Shown here piece after piece: positions 39,339 to 47,778 of a DNA stretch of 64,000 nt. A program made the position numbers and the translations under genes. Under the pieces are notes generated by a model. The model searched no databases and was not told where the DNA came from. It saw only the letters and a program-made list of their open reading frames with translations. Source of the stretch: Rhodospirillales bacterium (GTDB lineage: Bacteria; Pseudomonadota; Alphaproteobacteria; Rhodospirillales; UBA2165); contig JADHRD010000001.1 of NCBI GenBank assembly GCA_016777585.1, forward strand, positions 1 through 64,000, given 5' to 3'. Position 1 is the stretch's first letter. Every line of letters begins with the position of its first letter.

Positions 39339-40715
39339 TCAGAACTTCATTCCTGATGGGGGCATCATTGCTCCCATCATGTCGCTATTCATTCCAGGCA
39401 TCATGCCTTTCATTCCACTTTTCCCCATTTTTTTCATCATTTTTGACATTTGCTGAAATTGCTTTAACAACCGGTTTACATCCTGAACGCTGGTACCAGA
39501 ACCCGCCGCAATTCGTTTTCGTCGTTTGGCATTGAGAACTTTAGGATTTCGACGCTCTTGTATAGTCATAGATAAAATTATTGCTTCTTGCCTAACTATT
39601 GCTCGATCGTCAATATTTGCTTCAGCTATTTGTTTTTTCATTTTACCAACACCCGGGAGCATACCCATTAATCCGCCAATGTCTCCCATATTTTTAATTT
39701 GGCCCAATTGCTGTTGCAAATCCTCTAGTGTAAACTGACCCTTAAGCGCTCGCTTTGCTATTTTTTCAGCATTAGCTTGGTCTAACGTTTCCTCAGCCTT
39801 TTCAACTAATCCTACAATATCTCCCATACCCAAGATCCGATTAGCAATTCGATCGGCTTGAAAGGCTTCTAACGCATTAAGTTTTTCTCCAACACCCATA
39901 AACTTAATTGGACAACCCGTAACAGCTCTCATCGAGAGTGCCGCTCCACCACGCGAGTCTCCATCGACCCTGCTAAGAACTATGCCGGTAATTCCTATTC
40001 TCTCTTTAAACTCTCTGGCTACGTTAACTGCATCTTGACCACCCATTGCATCGGCTACCAATAATGTTTCCGCGGGAACAACGATATTACGGATTTCTGC
40101 TACTTCTGCCATGAGATCTTGATCAATTGCTAGCCGACCGGCTGTATCAAGGATAACAACATCAAAACCTTCTTTCCGGCCGGTTTCCATGGCTCGTTTT
40201 GCTATCCCAACAGGTTGTTCCCCAAAAACCGATTTAAGACAAACAACGTCAGCTTGAAGAGCGAGCTGAGCAAGTTGTTCCTGAGCAGCCGGCCTTGCAA
40301 CGTCTAAACCCGCGACCATGACTTTCTTTTTTTCCCGATTTTTTAGTCTTAAAGCGAGTTTTCCAGTTGTGGTGGTCTTGCCTGAACCCTGTAATCCAAC
40401 CATCAATATTGGAACAGGTGCCACCGCAGCCAAATTAATCTCAGCATTTTCAGAACCCAACATCTCTATTAATTGATCATTAACAATTTTTATGACCATT
40501 TGTCCCGGCGTCACACTCTTTGTCACGTCTTGACCGATCGCCGCTTGATTAACCTTTTCTATAAATTCTTTCACGATAGGGAGAGCAACGTCAGCCTCTA
40601 ACAAAGCAACGCGGATTTCTCGCATAGCATCAGAAACATCAGAAGCACTCAAAGCTCCGTGTTTTCTGAGCCTATCGAATATATCACCAAATTTACTTGT
40701 TAAACTGTCAAACAA
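39339..40715 (-). CDS. ffh: Signal recognition particle protein Ffh
   Basis: SRP54 GTPase that, with 4.5S RNA, delivers nascent membrane proteins to FtsY. Seen: N-domain MFDSLTSKFGDIFDRL, G-domain P-loop GLQGSGKTTTTGKLA, DVARPAAQEQL, DTAGRLAIDQDL and SRVDGDSRGGAAL, and a methionine-rich M domain ending MMKKMGKSGMKGMMPGM. 458 residues. It begins with TTG (40715-40713), which matches the family N terminus. It heads ffh-rpsP-rimM-trmD-rplS, and an intrinsic terminator lies 25 bases before its start. Confidence 0.97.
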   Translation of the reverse strand: MFDSLTSKFGDIFDRLRKHGALSASDVSDAMREIRVALLEADVALPIVKEFIEKVNQAAIGQDVTKSVTPGQMVIKIVNDQLIEMLGSENAEINLAAVAPVPILMVGLQGSGKTTTTGKLALRLKNREKKKVMVAGLDVARPAAQEQLAQLALQADVVCLKSVFGEQPVGIAKRAMETGRKEGFDVVILDTAGRLAIDQDLMAEVAEIRNIVVPAETLLVADAMGGQDAVNVAREFKERIGITGIVLSRVDGDSRGGAALSMRAVTGCPIKFMGVGEKLNALEAFQADRIANRILGMGDIVGLVEKAEETLDQANAEKIAKRALKGQFTLEDLQQQLGQIKNMGDIGGLMGMLPGVGKMKKQIAEANIDDRAIVRQEAIILSMTIQERRNPKVLNAKRRKRIAAGSGTSVQDVNRLLKQFQQMSKMMKKMGKSGMKGMMPGMNSDMMGAMMPPSGMKF

Positions 40716-40739
40716 TTTATATTCCCCAAAGTGTCACGC

Positions 40740-40774
40740 AAAAAGCGCCAGTGCGCGAAACTCGCGGACTGGCG
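40740..40774 (-). terminator. Intrinsic terminator just upstream of ffh
   Basis: On the minus strand CGCCAGT (40774-40768) pairs with ACTGGCG (40752-40746), with an inner CGCG/CGCG stem and a 5-base loop, followed by C and TTTTT (40744-40740). The GC-rich stem and T run are characteristic. No plus-strand T run follows, so it acts on transcripts heading into ffh. Confidence 0.75.
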
Positions 40775-40850
40775 GGCAACATCATTTACTACTGCATTTA
40801 AAACTTAGCAATAGAGTTGCTACCACTGAATACGTATTAAATTTAGTTGG
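40740..40850 (-). ncRNA. Candidate ffh leader or small RNA
   Basis: A region of about 110 bases ahead of ffh holds a hairpin TAGCAA/TTGCTA with a CTCTA loop (40822-40806) followed by the terminator ending at 40740. A possible promoter lies upstream on the same strand (TTGACT at 40879-40874, 17 bases, TAATTT at 40856-40851, a weak -10). No coding frame of note. It could be a short independent RNA or an attenuated leader for the ffh operon; both are inference. Confidence 0.4.
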
Positions 40851-41002
40851 AAATTAATGACAGTAAACCTATAAGTCAAGGGTTTCTGTATATTATAATT
40901 CCATCAAACACTTCCTTGGTGTATCATCGGGAGCATGGGAAACACGCAAACATTTACTAAAATGAGTGGACTTAAACGCATTTCGGTTTTATATCGCAAC
41001 CT

Positions 41003-41818
41003 ATGACAAATATTCAGTTTTTAAAAATGCATGGTTTGGGTAATGATTTTGTGATTATCGATAATCGCAAACATATGTTAAATTTAAGTACATCTCAGAT
41101 TAGGGGGCTTTCAAACCGAAAGAGGGGTATTGGCTGCGACCAACTGATCACGATGGAAACCTCAAAAACTAATGCAGATATTAAAATGCGCATTTATAAT
41201 TCTGACGGAAGTGAAGTTGGCGCTTGTGGTAATGCTGCTAGATGCATTGGTCGTTTGATGATGGATGAAAAGAAAAACACCCAAGTACAAATTGAAGCGA
41301 TGGATAGAGTATTATTGGCGACCCGATCTAATGAATTAATTAGTGTAAATATGGGGCAAGCCGCTATTGATTGGCGTGAAATACCATTGTCTCAGAAAAT
41401 GGATACAATATCACTTGATATAAATGAAGGTATTCTAGAAAATCCAGTTGCCGTGAATATTGGAAATCCTCACATGGTATTTTTTGTAAAAAATATTAAT
41501 GAAATTGACCTCGGATCTATTGGTCCAAAACTGGAACACCATAGTTTCTTTCCGAAAAAGGCAAATATAGAAATTGCTCAAATAATATCATCAGAGAAAA
41601 TCCGGGTTAGGGTATGGGAGCGCGGTGCTGGCATAACAGAAGCCTGTGGCAGCGGAGCGTGTGCTGTATTGGTAGCTGCTGTGAGAAGGAACTTATCTGA
41701 TCGGCGAGCCGAAATTGAATTGGATGGCGGAACACTAGAAATTGAATGGCAAAGAGATAATTGTGTTTCAATGACTGGGCCCACAGAGATAAACTTTTCC
41801 GGAAGTTGCAGTTTATGA
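41003..41818 (+). CDS. dapF: Diaminopimelate epimerase
   Basis: Converts LL- to meso-diaminopimelate for lysine and peptidoglycan synthesis, using two cysteines as acid and base. Seen: FLKMHGLGNDFVIIDN, Cys75 in EVGACGNAARC and Cys215 in TEACGSGACAV, plus VNIGNPHMVFFV. 271 residues, normal. The stop overlaps the mtaB start by four bases (ATGA). A pairing with asd elsewhere in the window supplies the same pathway. Confidence 0.97.
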   Translation: MTNIQFLKMHGLGNDFVIIDNRKHMLNLSTSQIRGLSNRKRGIGCDQLITMETSKTNADIKMRIYNSDGSEVGACGNAARCIGRLMMDEKKNTQVQIEAMDRVLLATRSNELISVNMGQAAIDWREIPLSQKMDTISLDINEGILENPVAVNIGNPHMVFFVKNINEIDLGSIGPKLEHHSFFPKKANIEIAQIISSEKIRVRVWERGAGITEACGSGACAVLVAAVRRNLSDRRAEIELDGGTLEIEWQRDNCVSMTGPTEINFSGSCSL

Positions 41819-43086
41819 AAAATCAGGAATCAAACCCAGAAGTGGTTACATTTGGCTGCAGGCTAAATACTGTGGAGTCAGAAATAATTAAAAACCAGGC
41901 TATCAAAGGAGGGCTCAGTAATGCCACAATCTTTAATACTTGCGGAGTTACTGAGGCTGCCGAAAAACAGGCTATCAAAGAAATTAAGAAATTAAAGAGA
42001 GAAAACCCAGAGACACAAATCATTGTGACCGGATGCGCGGTACAGATTAATCCAACAAAATACAAGAATCTTTCTGAAGTTGATATTGTCCTTGGAAATC
42101 ACGAGAAACTTCAAGTTGATAGTTATAGATCCAAAAGTCCTTCTGACAATTTCCAAATCTCCAATATTATGGAGAGGAAAGAAATGGAAGAAAATTTAAT
42201 TAGCGGATTTGGTAAACGTACTCGCGCATTTATTCAAATACAGCAAGGATGCAATCATCGCTGTACTTTTTGCATTATACCTTTCGGGAGGGGCAACAGT
42301 AGATCACTTCCGATTGAAAATATTGCGAAACAAATCAATATATTATTAGAGCAAGGATATAAAGAAGCTGTCCTAACGGGCGTTGATATATCATCTTACG
42401 GCCAAGATTTGTCAGTAAAACATTCGTTAGGTTCGATGGTGAAACAGCTATTGGTTATGCTACCTAATTTAAAACGTTTACGCCTTAGCTCGCTTGATCC
42501 TGCGGTGATTGATGATGAACTCCTTGAAATTATCAGCACAGAACCGAGATTGATGCCTCACTTGCACTTTAGTGTTCAAGCTGGAAGCGATTTGATTTTA
42601 AAACGCATGAAACGCAGGCATAGCCGAGAAGGTTTAATAAGTCTGTGTAAAAAGATTAAACAGTTACGTCCCGAAATAGTATTTGGGGCAGATATTATTG
42701 TGGGCTTTCCAACTGAGACAGAAGAAAATTTCTCGGACACATTGAGGATTGTTGATGAGGCAAACCTGACCTACTTACACGTATTTCCTTTTTCAGCCAG
42801 ACCAGAAACACCAGCTGCACGGATGCCACAAGTTGAGAAAAAAAATATTAAAAAACGTTCCGAAATACTCCGAATAAAGGGAGATAAAATCAAAACTGAA
42901 TATTTTAAAAGTCTAATAGGTAAGGAAGTTACAGCGTTAGTAGAAAAGGGAGATCAGGGCTACACAGAATCATTCGCACCTATTAAATTTACTGGACCAG
43001 TCAAACGGGGGGAAATTGTATCAGCGAAAATTTCTAATTTCTCCAATAAACGATTATCCGCAGAAATTATAAATAATATCTTATGA
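41815..43086 (+). CDS. mtaB: tRNA t6A37 methylthiotransferase MtaB
   Basis: Radical SAM enzyme that converts t6A to ms2t6A at position 37 of ANN-reading tRNAs. Seen: N-terminal UPF0004 cluster ligands Cys15, Cys43 and Cys74; radical SAM cysteines 146, 150 and 153 in CNHRCTFC; and a C-terminal TRAM domain (EVTALVEKGDQG). The ATG at 41815 gives 423 residues starting MKNQESNPEVVTFGCR; a frame opening at 41761 inside dapF is rejected. It overlaps ftsY by four bases. MiaB is the main alternative, but the FGCRLNTVE signature and dapF-ftsY context favour MtaB. Confidence 0.9.
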   Translation: MKNQESNPEVVTFGCRLNTVESEIIKNQAIKGGLSNATIFNTCGVTEAAEKQAIKEIKKLKRENPETQIIVTGCAVQINPTKYKNLSEVDIVLGNHEKLQVDSYRSKSPSDNFQISNIMERKEMEENLISGFGKRTRAFIQIQQGCNHRCTFCIIPFGRGNSRSLPIENIAKQINILLEQGYKEAVLTGVDISSYGQDLSVKHSLGSMVKQLLVMLPNLKRLRLSSLDPAVIDDELLEIISTEPRLMPHLHFSVQAGSDLILKRMKRRHSREGLISLCKKIKQLRPEIVFGADIIVGFPTETEENFSDTLRIVDEANLTYLHVFPFSARPETPAARMPQVEKKNIKKRSEILRIKGDKIKTEYFKSLIGKEVTALVEKGDQGYTESFAPIKFTGPVKRGEIVSAKISNFSNKRLSAEIINNIL

Positions 43087-44036
43087 AAATAGGTAGTTCT
43101 TCATCGGATGATTCGGATTGGCTTTCGCGCTTAACAAATGGCCTCAGTCGATCATCTCAAAAATTAGGGCAGAGTATCAATGACCTATTTACCCAAAAAA
43201 AGTTAAACGATGAGACAATTACAGAACTAGAAGACATATTAATCACCTCTGATCTTGGTTTTACAACCGCATCAAACTTAACAAAAAAAATTAGATCCTT
43301 AAAGTTTAACCAAGAAATCACAGTAGATGAGGTCAAGGCTACGCTTGCAGCCGAAATATCAAAAACTATAGAACCCTTCACTCAACCTATCAAAATAAAT
43401 ATAGAATTCTCGCCACACGTTATACTTGTTTGTGGTGTTAATGGAGTTGGTAAAACGACTACCATAGGAAAATTAGCTCAAACATATTCTTTTGAGGGAA
43501 AAACCGTATGTCTGGCTGCATGTGATACTTTTCGTGCTGCAGCAATTGAACAATTAGAAATATGGGGGGATCGGGCTAATTGTCACGTTTTTTCTTCTGA
43601 AACTGGGAAAGACCCAGCAAGCCTTGCCTTTGACGCACTAAAACATTCTCAAGATATAGGCGCAGATATCCTTATTATTGATACTGCGGGAAGACTCCAC
43701 AATAAAAAAGAGCTGATGGATGAACTTGAAAAAATAATCAGAGTAATTAAAAAGATTAATAGCGATGCGCCTCATGACCGGATATTGGTTTTAGATGCAA
43801 CAACAGGTCAAAATGCTCATTCGCAAGTCGAAGCTTTTATAGACATAATTGATATTTCTGGTCTTATATTAACAAAATTAGATGGCTCTTCAAAAGGTGG
43901 CGTTTTAGTTTCTTTAACCGAAAAATTTGGTTTGCCAGTCCACGCGGTAGGTGTTGGTGAGAGTGTTGAAGACCTCAGACCTTTTGACCCTGATGATTTC
44001 TCAAATTCATTGCTGGGAATAAATACTTCTAAATAA
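43083..44036 (+). CDS. ftsY: Signal recognition particle receptor FtsY
   Basis: GTPase receptor that docks SRP-ribosome complexes at the membrane. Seen: short N-terminal segment, N-domain four-helix bundle, P-loop GVNGVGKTTTIGKLA, DTFRAAAIEQLE, DTAGRLHNKKELMDEL, TKLDGSSKGGVL and the closing GVGESVEDLRPFDPDDF. 317 residues, lacking the long acidic A domain of E. coli FtsY, which is common in alphaproteobacteria. It starts inside the mtaB stop (ATGA). Confidence 0.97.
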   Translation: MKIGSSSSDDSDWLSRLTNGLSRSSQKLGQSINDLFTQKKLNDETITELEDILITSDLGFTTASNLTKKIRSLKFNQEITVDEVKATLAAEISKTIEPFTQPIKINIEFSPHVILVCGVNGVGKTTTIGKLAQTYSFEGKTVCLAACDTFRAAAIEQLEIWGDRANCHVFSSETGKDPASLAFDALKHSQDIGADILIIDTAGRLHNKKELMDELEKIIRVIKKINSDAPHDRILVLDATTGQNAHSQVEAFIDIIDISGLILTKLDGSSKGGVLVSLTEKFGLPVHAVGVGESVEDLRPFDPDDFSNSLLGINTSK

Positions 44037-44040
44037 GTAT

Positions 44041-44286
44041 CTAGACGCGCACATTTAAATAAAATCCGCGCGGAACATCATCTCGCAATGGTTTATTTAC
44101 GCTCATTCTCTCGTTTAATTTATCAACCGCACGACGGAATACTGGCTCATCCATTGGCTTAGTAATTTTAGCTTGACGATCTACATCCTTCGAAGCCTCA
44201 TAACGAGAGAGGGCTTGTTGACGCGTTTGCCCTCCATGTTTCAGGGGTTCAACGGTATTGTTCATTATTTTAATAGTATCAACCAT
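44041..44286 (-). CDS. Small conserved-looking protein of unknown function
   Basis: 81 residues, basic, no membrane segment or signal peptide. Seen: a charged N-terminal half, FRRAVDKLNERM, and a distinctive C-terminal PLRDDVPRGFYLNVRV ending. The coding frame converges on ftsY with four bases between stops. I do not recognise a family with confidence; similar short proteins with a PRGFYL-type end occur in Rhodospirillales. A second ATG at 44265 would give a 74-residue form. Function unassigned. Confidence 0.6.
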   Translation of the reverse strand: MVDTIKIMNNTVEPLKHGGQTRQQALSRYEASKDVDRQAKITKPMDEPVFRRAVDKLNERMSVNKPLRDDVPRGFYLNVRV

Positions 44287-44552
44287 TTGAAATTCTATTT
44301 TTCCCTAAAAACTAAAAACTAGGCCTAACACGCATAAATGCTACCAAACATTATAATAGTCTAATAATGTTCTAAAGTAAAAAAGTTAACAAAACCTGAT
44401 AAATATTTCTAAAAGTAAGGAACAAACTTATTCAACTATTCATTTTTCTGGAATATTAATCACCATTTTAAAATAAACTTGTACTAAAATTAGCATGGGC
44501 TAAATTAAAAATTAAAACTTAAATAAAATTCGAAACTGGGCGAATCTTAATT

Positions 44553-46439
44553 ATGGGTGATAAAAACCAAATTGCATCATCGAATGACGGTCAGCCAAAT
44601 AATGAGACAAATCCACTCTCGACCGACGATGATATGAACAATTCTGAGCAAGTTAATAAGGCGCCTAAATCAAATCCAAAAAACTTAAAGTATAATTCGT
44701 ATTATTATATTTTTATATTCTCAGCACTTCTATCTCTAGGTTGTATAAGTGGAATATTGTTTTACGCTGATGGACTTCTAAGTAAAACTTTGAGACAGGT
44801 TCAAGCATCAAGTTATATCGGAAATTTAGTTTCCAAAATTGAATCTGGAATTGTTGCCCTAAACAGTGATAGCCGCAATTTTATTTTAACAAATGATGCC
44901 CGTTATTTTGAAAATTACAAAAGACGGGGTGTGGTAATCATAAGCGACATTAAATTAATTCTAAATGATCCTGAAGCCGAAAAAATTAGAGATACAGCGA
45001 TCGTTATAAATGAAAGCTTAGAAAAGCACTTTACGCAAATTAAAGGCATATCTGCGATACAGAAGTTACTGAATAGCGGATCGGACACTAGTCTAATATA
45101 CAATGTTAGAAATAATCAGAAACAATTAGAGAATGAGCTGAAAAATATAGGATCTAAAAGAAATTATAACGAGATTATACTGATTAATTCTAGATTAAAG
45201 TCAAATATTATGGCATTGAGTCAGAATCCCATTCTCGGTAGTATGTATTTTGACTCTGAAATCTTTATACTGCTTGAAAAATTAATAGAATCGTCACAAT
45301 TGACCGAAAAGAAAAAACTGTTAAGAATTAAACAAACTCTAAAAACTTCAATCATACAATTATATCAAACAAACTCTCAACTTATTAAGAAAATAAATGG
45401 CTTTGATAAATTAATCGCATTTATGGGTCCCAGTCTTGATAAACTAATAAATTACTCAAATAATAATAGTCTATCAGCCCGACAAAATAGCGAAATTGTT
45501 AGTACAAGAATTCGCAAACTATTAATTATTAGTAGTATTGTAGTTATTCTCTTATTTACTTTCGTTGGGCTCATTATGATCTGGAGCATTATAAAACCTA
45601 TCAAAAAAATATCATCAGTAGCTATTGGTTTAGCTGACGGGGATTATAGCCAGATAATTCCTGATTTGAATCAATCATCTATTGCCTCAAACTTATCGCG
45701 TACTCTTATAATATTTAAAGAAAATATGAAGAGAGCTGATCGTTTGCGCAAAGATTTAGAAATCATACAAAAGGATAGAATTCGCATTGAGGGTCCAAAG
45801 CATCTGGATAATCACATAAAAGAAAACGAAATTGCTAATAATCTAAATAGTCAAAAGTCCAATAATACCATGGCGATACAGAAATTTGAGGCAGCCTCAT
45901 CTAATCTAGAATTTGAAATCAACAAAAGTGCAATAACCAAGATGAGCGACCAACTAACATTAACAAGTAAAAATGCTACAGAAGCAGCAGAAGATGCAGA
46001 GCGCACAGAACTAATAACAGCAGGGCTTTCAGAAATCATCGTAAAAGTGGAAGAAAGCGAGAACTTAATGACATATATCAGTGATCAAATGAGTCTTTTG
46101 ACAGTACAAACAGCTCTTATTGACCCTGATAATGACAGTGAAAAAACCGAAGATACTAATACTTTAAATAATTTTGATGAAATCTTAGAGTCCAGAAATA
46201 ATAAAACAGGACAAACTATAAATGTTCGAACAGCTGCTATCCAAAATAGAATAAAAAAAGTCTCAAAAATTATACAAGGTATTGGAGTAACAGTCTCTAA
46301 CATAAGCGAAATCGCAAATGAATTTTCAACAAATGCTTCTGAAGAGGCGCTTAAGGCAGCAAATAACCTTTTAAATGACTCTGAAGAATTACGTTCAATG
46401 TTAGATGACTTACTAGAAAACGTTGAAAATAAAAAATAA
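44553..46439 (+). CDS. Membrane HAMP protein with degenerate chemoreceptor-like cytoplasmic region
   Basis: 628 residues. Seen: an Asn/Ser-rich N-terminal cytoplasmic tail (1-48), membrane helix 1 (51-72), a helical periplasmic domain (73-320) that resembles CHASE3 or HBM sensors (SRNFILTNDARYFENY), membrane helix 2 (322-346), a HAMP domain (347-399, IKPIKKISSVAIGLADGDYS), and a long helical C-terminal part. Residues about 508-595 recall a methyl-accepting chemotaxis signalling domain, but the conserved hairpin tip is replaced by an Asp/Asn/Thr-rich stretch (522-540). No histidine kinase or GGDEF motif. Not cytoplasmically enzymatic as far as I can see. Confidence 0.7.
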   Translation: MGDKNQIASSNDGQPNNETNPLSTDDDMNNSEQVNKAPKSNPKNLKYNSYYYIFIFSALLSLGCISGILFYADGLLSKTLRQVQASSYIGNLVSKIESGIVALNSDSRNFILTNDARYFENYKRRGVVIISDIKLILNDPEAEKIRDTAIVINESLEKHFTQIKGISAIQKLLNSGSDTSLIYNVRNNQKQLENELKNIGSKRNYNEIILINSRLKSNIMALSQNPILGSMYFDSEIFILLEKLIESSQLTEKKKLLRIKQTLKTSIIQLYQTNSQLIKKINGFDKLIAFMGPSLDKLINYSNNNSLSARQNSEIVSTRIRKLLIISSIVVILLFTFVGLIMIWSIIKPIKKISSVAIGLADGDYSQIIPDLNQSSIASNLSRTLIIFKENMKRADRLRKDLEIIQKDRIRIEGPKHLDNHIKENEIANNLNSQKSNNTMAIQKFEAASSNLEFEINKSAITKMSDQLTLTSKNATEAAEDAERTELITAGLSEIIVKVEESENLMTYISDQMSLLTVQTALIDPDNDSEKTEDTNTLNNFDEILESRNNKTGQTINVRTAAIQNRIKKVSKIIQGIGVTVSNISEIANEFSTNASEEALKAANNLLNDSEELRSMLDDLLENVENKK

Positions 46440-46480
46440 AGTCTTAAATAATAAATTTAATTAGTCACAATAACTCAAAC

Positions 46481-47656
46481 TTAATCGTTCAAAAGTGGAA
46501 TCACACCTGGCAATTTCTTTCCCTCTAGCCATTCTAAGAACGCGCCTCCTGCTGAGGAAATATATGAGAAAGAATCCGAAACCTGCGCATTTTTTAGTGC
46601 AGCCATTGTATCACCGCCTCCAGCGATTGTCGCAAGCTGGCGCTTTGTCGTTAGATTGGCAGCAGCCTGCGCAACACAATTGGTAGCATTATCAAATGGC
46701 TTAAATTCAAACGCACCCAATGGACCATTCCACAATAAAGTCTTACTATTGTTTAGTAACGTTATAATAGATGAAACAGTATCTGGCCCAATATCCAATA
46801 TCATCAAATCAGATGGGACGGAGTCTTTCTTAGCTAATATTGTTTTAGGATTATCTTCTAATTTTTCTGCTAATATTACATCCGACGGTAGATGAATTTC
46901 ACAGTCTAGGAGTTTTGCATTTTCAATAACATCGAGAGCAACATTAGCCATATTCTCTTCACATATTGATCGGCCTACAGGATTCCCTAATGCATATAAA
47001 AAGGTATTTGCCATTGCTCCACCCACAATTAGATGATCGACTTTTTTAAGTAGGTTCTCCAACACACCTAATTTAGTTGATATTTTATTTCCGCCCACAA
47101 CTGCCACCACTGGATGTATAGGATTACCAAGGGCTAAATCTAAAGCCTGTAGTTCAGTCTCCATAAGACGTCCTGCAGCTGAGGGCAGCAGATGGGTTAT
47201 GCCCTCTGTAGATGCATGCGCTCGATGAGAACACGAAAAAGCATCATTAATATAAACATCGGCTAATCCGCTTAAAAATTTAGAAAAATCCTGATCATTA
47301 TTTTCCTCTCCCGGGTTGAACCTAAGATTCTCAAGTAATATAATCTCTCCCGGGCCAGGTTCTTTATTCCCATCTGGTGAGAAAGTTATGTTACGGTTTG
47401 GCATAAGTATTTTTAAAAGTGGTATTAATTGCTCGAGCGAGTAATCCGGAACAACTTTCCCGCTAGGACGACCCAAATGACTAGCCAAAATCACTCCCGC
47501 ACCTTTTTCTAAAATTTCTTTAATAGTTGGAATGATCCTCTCAGCACGAGTTTGATCAGTAATTTTTCTTTTATTCATCGGCACATTCAGATCAACTCTA
47601 ACAAGTGCGCGTCTGCCATTGAGATCGAAGTCATCAAGTGTCTTAAAGTTAACCAT
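46481..47656 (-). CDS. pgk: Phosphoglycerate kinase
   Basis: Glycolytic/gluconeogenic kinase transferring phosphate between 1,3-bisphosphoglycerate and ADP. Seen: RRALVRVDLNVPMNKRKI, ASHLGRPSGK, FVNDAF-type YINDAFSCSHRAHAST, VVGGNKISTKLGVLENLL, and ATIAGGGDTMAAL of the nucleotide-binding domain. 391 residues, normal. An AAGGA precedes the ATG. It stands alone between the HAMP gene (convergent) and acnA, without gap or fba partners. Confidence 0.98.
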   Translation of the reverse strand: MVNFKTLDDFDLNGRRALVRVDLNVPMNKRKITDQTRAERIIPTIKEILEKGAGVILASHLGRPSGKVVPDYSLEQLIPLLKILMPNRNITFSPDGNKEPGPGEIILLENLRFNPGEENNDQDFSKFLSGLADVYINDAFSCSHRAHASTEGITHLLPSAAGRLMETELQALDLALGNPIHPVVAVVGGNKISTKLGVLENLLKKVDHLIVGGAMANTFLYALGNPVGRSICEENMANVALDVIENAKLLDCEIHLPSDVILAEKLEDNPKTILAKKDSVPSDLMILDIGPDTVSSIITLLNNSKTLLWNGPLGAFEFKPFDNATNCVAQAAANLTTKRQLATIAGGGDTMAALKNAQVSDSFSYISSAGGAFLEWLEGKKLPGVIPLLND

Positions 47657-47778
47657 AAGGAGATCCTTTTTAGAGAACCAAAACCGTGATAAGAGTAAAA
47701 ATAGTTAAATCGAGGTTTGAATAAAAAACTACGTATTCAAAAAATTTAAATATTCTACACTAATAGTATTATATGCAA

